Both the position numbers and the translations under genes were made by a program. Positions 36,422-48,134 of a DNA stretch of 64,000 nt are shown here, piece after piece; the stretch's first letter is position 1, and each line of letters opens with the position of its first letter. Where the stretch lies: contig JAUIZM010000152.1 in assembly GCA_030848705.1 (NCBI GenBank), positions 1 through 64,000 on the forward strand, written 5' to 3'. This DNA comes from Heracleum sosnowskyi (lineage: Eukaryota; Streptophyta; Magnoliopsida; Apiales; Apiaceae). The notes under the pieces were generated by a model. That model saw nothing but the letters and a program-made list of their open reading frames with translations. It was not told the origin of the DNA and searched no databases.

Positions 36422-38333
36422 ATGGACGTACGGACCAAAAAACGCGAAATTTCATTTCCGGAAATGGGTTTTTTCGACCCCCGAAAATGGGAAAAAACCC
36501 ACTTTTTGGCCCCGAAAATGTGTTTTTTCTTCCCGATTTTTTTTTGTCACGTGGTAAAATAAAGGTACAAAATGGACGTACGGACCAAAAAACGCGAAAT
36601 TTCATTTCCGGAAATGTGTTTTTTCGACCCCCAAAAATGGGAAAAAACCAACTTTTTGGCCCAAAATTGGTTTCAGTGGCTTTCACGCGCTCAAAAAACG
36701 AGGTTTCGAACATTTTTCTTCCGATTTTTTTTGTCACGTGCTAAAAGAGAGGTACAAAATGGACGTACGAACCAAAAAATGCGAAATTTCATTTCCGGAA
36801 ATGGGTTTTTTTGACCCCCAAAAATGGGAAAAAAACCCACTTTTTGGCCCAAAACTGGATTCACTGGCATTTTCACGTTCTCAAAAAACGAGGTTCCGGA
36901 CATTTTTCTTTCGATTTTTTTTGTCACGTGCTAAAATTGAGGTACAAAATGGACGTACGGACCAAAAAACGCGAAATTTCAATTCCGAAATGGGTTTTTT
37001 CGACCCCCGAAAATGGAAAAAAACCCACTTTTTGGCCCAAAACTGGTTTCACTGCCATTTTCACGCGCTCAAAAAACGAGGTTCCGGACATTTTTCTTCC
37101 GATTTTTTTATTACGTGCTAAAATAGAGGTACAAAATGGACGTACGGACCAAAAAACGCGAAATTTCATTTCCGGAAATGGGTTTTTTCGACCCCCGAAA
37201 ATGGGAAAAAACCCACTTTTGGCCCCGGAAATGTGTTTTTTCTTCCGATTTTTTTTTGTCACGTGCTAAAATAGAGGTACAAAATGGACGTACGGACCAA
37301 AAAACGCGAAATTTTCATTTCCGTAAATGGGTTTTTTTGACCCCCGAAAATGGGAAAAAACCCACTTTTTGGCCCAAAACTGGATTCCCTGGCATTTTCA
37401 CGTGCTCAAAAAACGAGGTTCCGGACATTTTTCTTTCGATTTTTTTTGTCAGGTGCTAAAATTGAGGTACAAAATGGACGTACGGACCAAAAAACGCGAA
37501 ATTTCATTTCCGAAAATTGGTTTTTTCGACCCCCGAAAATGGGAAAAACCCACTTTTTGGCCCAAAACTGGTTTCACTGGCATTTTCACGCGCTCAAAAA
37601 TGAGGTTCCGGACATTTTTCTTCCGATTGTTTTTGTTACGTGCTAAAATAGAGGTACAAAATGGACGTACGGACCAAAAAACGCGAAATTTCATTTCCGG
37701 AAATGGGTTTTTTCGACCCCCGAAAATGGGAAAAAACCCACTTTTTGGTCCCGAAAATGTGTTTTTTCTTCCGATTTTTTTTGTCACGTGGTAAAATAGA
37801 GGTACAAAATGGACGTACGGACCAAAAAAACGTGAAATTTCATTTCCGGAAATGTGTTTTTTCGACCCCCAAAAATGGGAAAAAACCAACTTTTTGGCCC
37901 AAAATTGGTTTCAGTGGCATTTTCACGCGCTCAAAAAACGAGGTTTCGAACATTTTTCTTCCGATTTTTTTTGTCACGTGCTAAAATAGAGGTACAAAAT
38001 GGACGTACGAACCAAAAAACGCGAAATTTCATTTTCGGAAATGGGTTTTTTTGACCCCCGAAAATGGGAAAAAACCCACTTTTTGGCCCAAAACTGGATT
38101 CACTGGCATTTTCACGTGCTCAAAAAACGACGTTCCGGACATTTTCTTTCGATTTTTTTTGTCACGTGCTAAAATTGAGGTACAAAATGGACGTACGGAC
38201 CAAAAAACGCGAAATTTCATTTCCGGAAATGGGTTTTTTCGACCCCCGAAAATGGGAAAAAACCCACTTTTTGGCCCCGGAAATGTGTTTTTTCTTCCGA
38301 TTTTTTTTGTCAGGTGCTAAAATTGAGTACAAA
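36422..38333 (+). repeat. 11-mer HOR copy 2, last unit rearranged
   Basis: Monomer starts at 36,572, 36,759, 36,949, 37,136, 37,284, 37,474, 37,661, 37,809 and 37,999 lie 1,956-1,959 bp after their partners in copy 1. All of the rare marks above recur in order. The final B is replaced by a C at 38,187 whose end carries GTCAGGTGC and TTGAGTAC. That indicates a jump back to an A-type end and ends the 11-mer register. Confidence 0.82.
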
Positions 38334-40806
38334 ATGGACGTACGGACCAAAAAAACGCGAAATTTCATTTCCGAAAATGGGTTTTTTCGACCCCCGAAAA
38401 TGGGAAAAACCACTTTTTGGCCCAAAACTGGTTTCACTGGCATTTTCACGCGCTCAAAAAATGAGGTTCCGGACATTTTTCTTCCGATTGTTTTTGTTAC
38501 GTGCTAAAATAGAGGTACAAAATGGACGTACGAACCAAAAAACGCGAAATTTCATTTCCGGAAATTGGTTTTTTCGACCCCCGAAAATGGGAAAAAACCC
38601 ACTTTTTGGCCCCGAAAATGTGTTTTTTCTTCCGATTTTTTTTGTCACGTGGTAAAATAGAGGTACAAAAATGGACGTACGGACCAAAAAACGCGAAATT
38701 TCATTTCCGGAAATGTGTTTTTTCGACCCCCAAAATGGGAAAAAACCAACTTTTTGGCCCAAATTGGTTTCAGTGGCATTTTCACGCGCTCAGAAAACGA
38801 GGTTTCGAACATTTTTCTTCCGATTTTTTTTTGTCACGTGCTAAAATAGAGGTACAAAATGGACGTACGAACCAAAAAACGCGAAATTTCATTTCCGGAA
38901 ATGGGTTTTTTTGACCCCCGAAAATGGGAAAAAAAACCCACTTTTTGGCCCAAAACTGGATTCACTGGCATTTTCACGTGCTCAAAAAACGAGGTTCCGG
39001 ACATTTTTCTTTCGATTTTTTTTGTCACGTGCTAAAATTGAGGTACAAAATGGACGTACGGACCAAAAAACGCGAAATTTCATTTCCGGAAATGGGTTTT
39101 TTCGACCCCCGAAAATGGGAAAAAACCCACTTTTTGGCCCAAAACTGGTTTCACTGCCATTTTCACGCGCTCACAAAACGAGGTTCCGGACATTTTTCTT
39201 CCGATTTTTTTTATTACGTGCTAAAATAGAGGTACAAAATGGACGTACGGACCAAAAAACGCGAAATTTCATTTCCGGAAATGGGTTTTTTCGACCCCCC
39301 GAAAATGGGAAAAAACCCACTTTTTGGCCCCGGAAATGTGTTTTTTCTTCCGATTTTTTTTTGTCACGTGCTAAAATAGAGGTACAAAATGGACGTACGG
39401 ACCAAAAAACACGAAATTTCATTTCCGTAAATGTGTTTTTTCGACCCCCAAAAATGGGAAAAAACCCACTTTTGGCCCAAAATTGGTTTCACTGGCATTT
39501 TCACACACTCAAAAAACGAGGTTTCGGACATTTTTCTTCCGATTTTTTTTGTCACGTGCTAAAATAGAGGTACAAAATGGACGTACGAACCAAAAAACGC
39601 GAAATTTCATTTCCGGAAATGGGTTTTTTTGACCCCCGAAAATGGGAAAAAACCCATTTTTTGGCCCAAAACTGGATTCCCTGGCATTTTCACGTGCTCA
39701 AAAAACGAGGTTCCGGACATTTTTCTTTCGATTTTTTTTGTCACGTGCTAAAATTGAGGTACAAAATGGACGTACGGACCAAAAAACGCGAAATTTCATT
39801 TCCGGAAATGGGTTTTTTCGACCCCCGAAAATGGGAAAAAACCCACTTTTTGGCCCAAAACTGGTTTCACTGGCATTTTCACGCGCTCAAAAAACGAGGT
39901 TCCGGACATTTTTCTTCCGATTGTTTTTGTTACGTGCTAAAATAGAGGTACAAAATGGACGTACGGACCAAAAAACGCGAAATTTCATTTCCGAAAATGG
40001 GTTTTTTCGACCCCCGAAAATGGGAAAAAACCCACTTTTTGGCCCCGAAAATGTGTTTTTTCTTCCGATTTTTTTTGTCACGTGCTAAAATAGAGGTACA
40101 AAATGGACGTACGGACCACAAAACGCGAAATTTCATTTTCGGAAATGTGTTTTTTCGACCCCCAAAAATGGGAAAAAACCAACTTTTTGGCCCAAAATTG
40201 GTTTCACTGGCATTTTCACGCGCTCAAAAAACGAGGTTTCGGACATTTTTCTTCCGATTTTTTTTGTCACGTGCTAAAATAGAGGTACAAAATGGACGTA
40301 CGAACCAAAAAACGCGAAATTTCATTTCCGGAAATGGGTTTTTTTGACCCCCGAAAATGGGAAAAAAACCCACTTTTTGGCCCAAAACTGGAATCACCGG
40401 CATTTTCACGTGCTCAAAAAACGAGGTTTCAGACATTTTTCTTTCGATTTTTTTTGTCACGTGCTAAAATAGAGGTACAAAATGGACGTACGGACCAAAA
40501 AACGCGAAATTTCATTTCCGGAAATAGGTTTTTTCGACCCCCGAAAATGGGAAAAAACCCACTTTTTGGCCCAAAACTGGTTTCACTGGCATTTTCACGC
40601 GCTCAAAAAATGAGGTTCCGGACATTTTTCTTATGATTTTTTTTATTACGTGCTAAAATAGAGGTACAAAATGGACGTACGGACCAAAAAACGTGAAATT
40701 TCATTTCCGGAAATGGGTTTTTTCGCCCCCGAAAATGGGAAAAACCCCACTTTTTGGCCCCGGAAATGTGTTTTTTCTTCCGATTTTTTTTGTCACGTGC
40801 TAAAAT
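38334..40806 (+). repeat. Linker with third, partial copy of block Y
   Basis: The order is B C D A, then B C D A B C D (39,052-40,291), then A B'' C'. The 39,052-40,291 segment repeats 30,590-31,829 with an offset of 8,461-8,462 bp. It shares CTGCCATT, CTCACAAAACG, TCCGTAAATGTG, GGATTCCC, GATTGTTTTTG, GGACCACAAAACG and AAAACCAAC. The A at 40,292 (GGAATCACCGG, GGTTTCAGAC) and the B'' and C' after it lead into the 7-mer family. Confidence 0.8.
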
Positions 40807-41385
40807 TGAGGTACAAAATGGACGTACGGACCAAAAAACGCGAAATTTCATTTCCGGAAATGTGTTTTTTTGACCCCCAAAAATGGGAAAAAACCCACTT
40901 TTTGGCCCAAAATTGGTTTCACTGGCATTTTCATGCGCTCAAAAAACGAGGTTTCGGACATTTTTCTTCCGATTTTTTTTGTCACGTGGTAAAATAGAGG
41001 TACAAAATGGACGTACGAACCAAAAAACGCGAAATTTCGTTTCCGGAAATGGGTTTTTTTGACCCCCGAAAATGGGAAAAAAACCCACTTTTTGGCCCAA
41101 AACTGGATTCACTGGCATTTTCACGTGCTCAAAAAACGAGGTTCCGGACATTTTTCTATCGATTTTTTTTGTCACGTGCTAAAATTGAGGTACAAAATGG
41201 ACGTACGGACCAAAAAACGCGAAATTTCATTTCCGGAAATGGGTTTTTTCGACCCCCGAAAATGGGAAAAAACCCACTTTTTGGCCCAAAACTGGTTTCA
41301 CTGGCATTTTCACGCGCTCAAAAAACGAGGTTCCGGACATTTTTCTTCCGATTGTTTTTGTTACGTGCTAAAATAGAGGTACAAA

Positions 41386-41574
41386 ATGGACGTGCGGACC
41401 AAAAAACGCGAAATTTCATTTCCGGAAATATGTTTTTTCGACCCCCAAAAATGGGAAAAAACCCACTTTTTGGCCCAAAATTGGTTTCACTGGCATTTTC
41501 ACGCGCTCAAAAAACGAGGTTTCGGACATTTTTCTTCCGATTTTTTTTGTCACGTGCTAAAATAGAGGTACAAA
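41386..41574 (+). repeat. Type D' monomer, 189 bp (representative)
   Basis: D' differs from D by GTGCGGACC at the start and AAATATG in place of AAATGTG. It otherwise keeps CCCCCAAAAATGG, AAATTGG and GGTTTCGG. In the 7-mer it follows B directly, where C would be expected, so each 7-mer has one C for six long monomers. D' is found only at 41-47 kb and 57-62.6 kb. Confidence 0.88.
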
Positions 41575-41764
41575 ATGGACGTACGAACCAAAAAACGCGA
41601 AATTTCATTTCCGGAAATGGGTTTTTTTGAACCCCGAAAATGGGAAAAAAACCCACTTTTTGGCCCAAAACTGGATTCACTGGCATTTTCACGTGCTCAA
41701 AAAACGAGGTTTCGGACATTTTTCTTTCGATTTTTTTTGTCACGTGCTAAAATAGAGGTACAAA

Positions 41765-41953
41765 ATGGACGTACGGACCAAAAAACGCGAAATTTCTTTT
41801 CCGGAAATAGGTTTTTTCGACCCCCGAAAATGGGAAAAAACCCACTTTTTGGCCCAAAACTGGTTTCACTGGCATTTTCACGCGCTCAAAAAATGAGGTT
41901 CCGGACATTTTTCTTATGATTTTTTTTATTACGTGCTAAAATAGAGGTACAAA
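41765..41953 (+). repeat. Type B'' monomer, 189 bp (representative)
   Basis: B'' is a B variant with TTTCTTTTCCGG (or TTTCATTTCCGG), AAATAGG, AAATGAGG, CTTATGAT and ATTACGTG. It occurs at 40,482, in the 7-mers, and at 54,853 and 56,433. It is always followed by C' (ACGTGAAAT, usually CGCCCCCG). The B''-C' pair therefore moves as a linked unit. Confidence 0.86.
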
Positions 41954-44470
41954 ATGGACGTACGGACCAAAAAACGTGAAATTTCATTTCCGGAAATGGG
42001 TTTTTTCGCCCCCGAAAATGGGAAAAAACCCACTTTTTGGCCCCGGAAATGTGTTTTTTCTTCCGATTTTTTTTGTCACGTGCTAAAATAGAGGTACAAA
42101 ATGGACGTACGGACCAAAAAACGCGAAATTTCATTTCCGGAAATGTGTTTTTTTTACCCCCAAAAATGGGAAAAAACCCACTTTTTGGCCCAAAATTGGT
42201 TTCACTGGCATTTTCATGCGCTCAAAAAACGAGGTTTCGGACATTTTTCTTCCGATTTTTTTTGTCACGTGGTAAAATAGAGGTACAAAATGGACGTACG
42301 AACCAAAAAACGCGAAATTTCGTTTCCGGAAATGGGTTTTTTTGACCCCCGAAAATGGGAAAAAAACCCACTTTTTGGCCCAAAACTGGATTCACTGGCA
42401 TTTTCACGTGCTCAAAAAACGAGGTTCCGGACATTTTTCTATCGATTTTTTTTGTCACGTGCTAAAATTGAGGTACAAAATGGACGTACGGACCAAAAAA
42501 CGCGAAATTTCATTTCCGGAAATGGGTTTTTTCGACCCCCGAAAATGGGAAAAAACCCACTTTTTGGCCCAAAACTGGTTTCACTGGCATTTTCACGCGC
42601 TCAAAAAACGAGGTTCCGGACATTTTTCTTCCGATTGTTTTTGTTACGTGCTAAAATAGAGGTACAAAATGGACGTGCGGACCAAAAAACGCGAAATTTC
42701 ATTTCCGGAAATATGTTTTTTCGACCCCCAAAAATGGGAAAAAACCCACTTTTTGGCCCAAAATTGGTTTCACTGGCATTTTCACGCGCTCAAAAAACGA
42801 GGTTTCGGACATTTTTCTTCCGATTTTTTTTGTCACGTGCTAAAATAGAGGTACAAAATGGACGTACGAACCAAAAAACGCGAAATTTCATTTCCGGAAA
42901 TGGGTTTTTTTGAACCCCGAAAATGGGAAAAAAACCCACTTTTTGGCCCAAAACTGGATTCACTGGCATTTTCACGTGCTCAAAAAACGAGGTTCCGGAC
43001 ATTTTTCTATCGATTTTTTTTGTCACGTGCTAAAATTGAGGTACAAAATGGACGTACGGACCAAAAAACGCGAAATTTCATTTCCGGAAATGGGTTTTTT
43101 CGACCCCCGAAAATGGGAAAAAACCCACTTTTTGGCCCAAAACTGGTTTCACTGGCATTTTCACGCGCTCAAAAAACGAGGTTCCGGACATTTTTCTTCC
43201 GATTGTTTTTGTTACGTGCTAAAATAGAGGTACAAAATGGACGTGCGGACCAAAAAACGCGAAATTTCATTTCCGGAAATATGTTTTTTCGACCCCCAAA
43301 AATGGGAAAAAACCCACTTTTTGGCCCAAAATTGGTTTCACTGGCATTTTCACGCGCTCAAAAAACGAGGTTTCGGACATTTTTCTTCCGATTTTTTTTG
43401 TCACGTGCTAAAATAGAGGTACAAAATGGACGTACGAACCAAAAAACGCGAAATTTCATTTCCAGAAATGGGTTTTTTTGACCCCCGAAAATGGGAAAAA
43501 AACCCACTTTTTGGACCAAAACTGGTTTCACTGGCATTTTCACGCACTCAAAAAACGAGGTTCCGGACATTTTTATTCCGATTTTTTTTGTTACGTGCTA
43601 AAATAGAGGTACAAAATGGACGTACGGACCAAAAAACGCGAAATTTCATTTCCGGAAATGGGTTTTTTCGACCCCCGAAAATGGGAAAAAACCCACTTTT
43701 TGGCCCCGGAAATGTGTTTTTTCTTCCGATTTTTTTTGTCACGTGCTAAAATAGAGGTACAAAATGGACGTACGGACCAAAAAACGCGAAATTTAATTTC
43801 CGGAAATGTGTTTTTTCGACCCCCAAAAATGGGAAAAAACCCACTTTTTGGCCCAAAATTGGTTTCACTGGCATTTTCACGCGCTCAAAAAACGAGGTTT
43901 CGGACATTTTTCTTCCGATTTTTTTTGTCACGTGCTAAAATAGAGGTACAAAATGGACGTACGAACCAAAAAACGCTAAATTTCATTGCCGGAAATGGGT
44001 TTTTTTGACCCCCGAAAATGGGAAAAAAACCCACTTTTTGGCCCAAAACTGGATTCACTGGCATTTTCACGTGCTCAAAAAACGAGGTTCCGGACATTTT
44101 TTTCTTTCGATTTTTTTTGTCACGTGCTAAAATTGAGGTACAAAATGGACGTACGGACCAAAAAACGCGAAATTTCATTTCCGGAAATGGGTTTTTTCGA
44201 CCCCCGAAAATGGGAAAAAACCCACTTTTTGGACCAAAACTGGTTTCACTGGCATTTTCACGCGCTCAAAAAACGAGGTTCCGGACATTTTTATTCCGAT
44301 TTTTTTTGTCACGTGCTAAAATTGAGGTACAAAATGGACGTACGGACAAAAAAACGCGAAATTTCATTTCCGGAAATGGGTTTTTTCGACCCCCGAAAAT
44401 GGGAAAAAACCCACTTTTTGGCCCCGGAAATGTGTTTTTTCTTCCGATTTTTTTTGTCACGTGCTAAAAT

Positions 44471-47400
44471 AGAGGTACAAAATGGACGTACGGACCAAAA
44501 AACGCGAAATTTCATTTCCGGAAATGTGTTTTTTTGACCCCCAAAAATGGGAAAAAACCCACTTTTTGGCCCAAAATTGGTTTCACTGGCATTTTCATGC
44601 GCTCAAAAAACGAGGTTTCGGACATTTTTCTTCCGATTTTTTTTGTCACGTGGTAAAATAGAGGTACAAAATGGACGTACGAACCAAAAAACGCGAAATT
44701 TCGTTTCCGGAAATGGGTTTTTTTGACCCCCGAAAATGGGAAAAAAACCCACTTTTTGGCCCAAAACTGGATTCACTGGCATTTTCACGTGCTCAAAAAA
44801 CGAGGTTCCGGACATTTTTCTATCGATTTTTTTTGTCACGTGCTAAAATTGAGGTACAAAATGGACGTACGGACCAAAAAACGCGAAATTTCATTTCCGG
44901 AAATGGGTTTTTTCGACCCCCGAAAATGGGAAAAAACCCACTTTTTGGCCCAAAACTGGTTTCACTGGCATTTTCACGCGCTCAAAAAACGAGGTTCCGG
45001 ACATTTTTCTTCCGATTGTTTTTGTTACGTGCTAAAATAGAGGTACAAAATGGACGTGCGGACCAAAAAACGCGAAATTTCATTTCCGGAAATATGTTTT
45101 TTCGACCCCCAAAAATGGGAAAAAACCCACTTTTTGGCCCAAAATTGGTTTCACTGGCATTTTCACGCGCTCAAAAAACGAGGTTTCGGACATTTTTCTT
45201 CCGATTTTTTTTGTCACGTGCTAAAATAGAGGTACAAAATGGACGTACGAACCAAAAAACGCGAAATTTCATTTCCGGAAATGGGTTTTTTTGAACCCCG
45301 AAAATGGGAAAAAAACCCACTTTTTGGCCCAAAACTGGATTCACTGGCATTTTCACGTGCTCAAAAAACGAGGTTTCGGACATTTTTCTTTCGATTTTTT
45401 TTGTCACGTGCTAAAATAGAGGTACAAAATGGACGTACGGACCAAAAAACGCGAAATTTCTTTTCCGGAAATAGGTTTTTTCGACCCCCGAAAATGGGAA
45501 AAAACCCACTTTTTGGCCCAAAACTGGTTTCACTGGCATTTTCACGCGCTCAAAAAATGAGGTTCCGGACATTTTTCTTATGATTTTTTTTATTACGTGC
45601 TAAAATAGAGGTACAAAATGGACGTACGGACCAAAAAACGTGAAATTTCATTTCCGGAAATGGGTTTTTTCGCCCCCGAAAATGGGAAAAAACCCACTTT
45701 TTGGCCCCGGAAATGTGTTTTTTCTTCCGATTTTTTTTGTCACGTGCTAAAATAGAGGTACAAAATGGACGTACGGACCAAAAAACGCGAAATTTCATTT
45801 CCGGAAATGTGTTTTTTTTACCCCCAAAAATGGGAAAAAACCCACTTTTTGGCCCAAAATTGGTTTCACTGGCATTTTCATGCGCTCAAAAAACGAGGTT
45901 TCGGACATTTTTCTTCCGATTTTTTTTGTCACGTGGTAAAATAGAGGTACAAAATGGACGTACGAACCAAAAAACGCGAAATTTCGTTTCCGGAAATGGG
46001 TTTTTTTGACCCCCGAAAATGGGAAAAAAACCCACTTTTTGGCCCAAAACTGGATTCACTGGCATTTTCACGTGCTCAAAAAACGAGGTTCCGGACATTT
46101 TTCTATCGATTTTTTTTGTCACGTGCTAAAATTGAGGTACAAAATGGACGTACGGACCAAAAAACGCGAAATTTCATTTCCGGAAATGGGTTTTTTCGAC
46201 CCCCGAAAATGGGAAAAAACCCACTTTTTGGCCCAAAACTGGTTTCACTGGCATTTTCACGCGCTCAAAAAACGAGGTTCCGGACATTTTTCTTCCGATT
46301 GTTTTTGTTACGTGCTAAAATAGAGGTACAAAATGGACGTGCGGACCAAAAAACGCGAAATTTCATTTCCGGAAATATGTTTTTTCGACCCCCAAAAATG
46401 GGAAAAAACCCACTTTTTGGCCCAAAATTGGTTTCACTGGCATTTTCACGCGCTCAAAAAACGAGGTTTCGGACATTTTTCTTCCGATTTTTTTTGTCAC
46501 GTGCTAAAATAGAGGTACAAAATGGACGTACGAACCAAAAAACGCGAAATTTCATTTCCGGAAATGGGTTTTTTTGAACCCCGAAAATGGGAAAAAAACC
46601 CACTTTTTGGCCCAAAACTGGATTCACTGGCATTTTCACGTGCTCAAAAAACGAGGTTCCGGACATTTTTCTATCGATTTTTTTTGTCACGTGCTAAAAT
46701 TGAGGTACAAAATGGACGTACGGACCAAAAAACGCGAAATTTCATTTCCGGAAATGGGTTTTTTCGACCCCCGAAAATGGGAAAAAACCCACTTTTTGGC
46801 CCAAAACTGGTTTCACTGGCATTTTCACGCGCTCAAAAAACGAGGTTCCGGACATTTTTCTTCCGATTGTTTTTGTTACGTGCTAAAATAGAGGTACAAA
46901 ATGGACGTGCGGACCAAAAAACGCGAAATTTCATTTCCGGAAATATGTTTTTTCGACCCCCAAAAATGGGAAAAAACCCACTTTTTGGCCCAAAATTGGT
47001 TTCACTGGCATTTTCACGCGCTCAAAAAACGAGGTTTCGGACATTTTTCTTCCGATTTTTTTTGTCACGTGCTAAAATAGAGGTACAAAATGGACGTACG
47101 AACCAAAAAACGCGAAATTTCATTTCCAGAAATGGGTTTTTTTGACCCCCGAAAATGGGAAAAAAACCCACTTTTTGGACCAAAACTGGTTTCACTGGCA
47201 TTTTCACGCACTCAAAAAACGAGGTTCCGGACATTTTTATTCCGATTTTTTTTGTTACGTGCTAAAATAGAGGTACAAAATGGACGTACGGACCAAAAAA
47301 CGCGAAATTTCATTTCCGGAAATGGGTTTTTTCGACCCCCGAAAATGGGAAAAAACCCACTTTTTGGCCCCGGAAATGTGTTTTTTCTTCCGATTTTTTT

Positions 47401-48134
47401 TGTCACGTGCTAAAATAGAGGTACAAAATGGACGTAAGGACCAAAAAACGCGAAATTTAATTTCCGGAAATGTGTTTTTTCGACCCCCAAAAATGGGAAA
47501 AAACCCACTTTTTGGCCCAAAATTGGTTTCACTGGCATTTTCACGCGCTCAAAAAACGAGGTTTCGGACATTTTTCTTCCGATTTTTTTTGTCACGTGCT
47601 AAAATAGAGGTACAAAATGGACGTACGAACCAAAAAACGCTAAATTTCATTGCCGGAAATGGGTTTTTTTGACCCCCGAAAATGGGAAAAAAACCCACTT
47701 TTTGGCCCAAAACTGGATTCACTGGCATTTTCACGTGCTCAAAAAACGAGGTTCCGGACATTTTTTTCTTTCGATTTTTTTTGTCACGTGCTAAAATTGA
47801 GGTACAAAATGGACGTACGGACCAAAAAACGCGAAATTTCATTTCCGGAAATGGGTTTTTTCGACCCCCGAAAATGGGAAAAAACCCACTTTTTGGACCA
47901 AAACTGGTTTCACTGGCATTTTCACGCGCTCAAAAAACGAGGTTCCGGACATTTTTATTCCGATTTTTTTTGTCACGTGCTAAAATTGAGGTACAAAATG
48001 GACGTACGGACAAAAAAACGCGAAATTTCATTTCCGGAAATGGGTTTTTTCGACCCCCGAAAATGGGAAAAAACCCACTTTTTGGCCCCGGAAATGTGTT
48101 TTTTCTTCCGATTTTTTTTGTCACGTGCTAAAAT
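44471..48134 (+). repeat. 3,664-bp tandem duplication, copy 2
   Basis: This copy keeps exactly the same length as copy 1, with no indel at any landmark checked. The only substitution I noticed is ACGTAAGG at 47,437 (A) against ACGTACGG at 43,773 (C). The right edge is near 48,135: the following D has TTTAATTTCC while the D after copy 1 has TTTCATTTCC (44,513). The duplication is very recent, or an assembly artefact. Confidence 0.9.

Larger units (their letters stand above)
40807..44470 (+). repeat. 3,664-bp tandem duplication, copy 1
   Basis: Contents from 41,007: A B D' A B'' C' D (one full 1,283-bp 7-mer to 42,289), A B D', A B D', then E C D A B C of the 23-28 kb family. All landmarks checked (41,007; 41,575; 42,290; 42,858; 43,426; 43,616; 43,953; 44,334) recur exactly 3,664 bp downstream. 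The left edge is set where TTGAGG (near 40,807) becomes TAGAGG (near 44,471) in the second copy. Confidence 0.9.
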
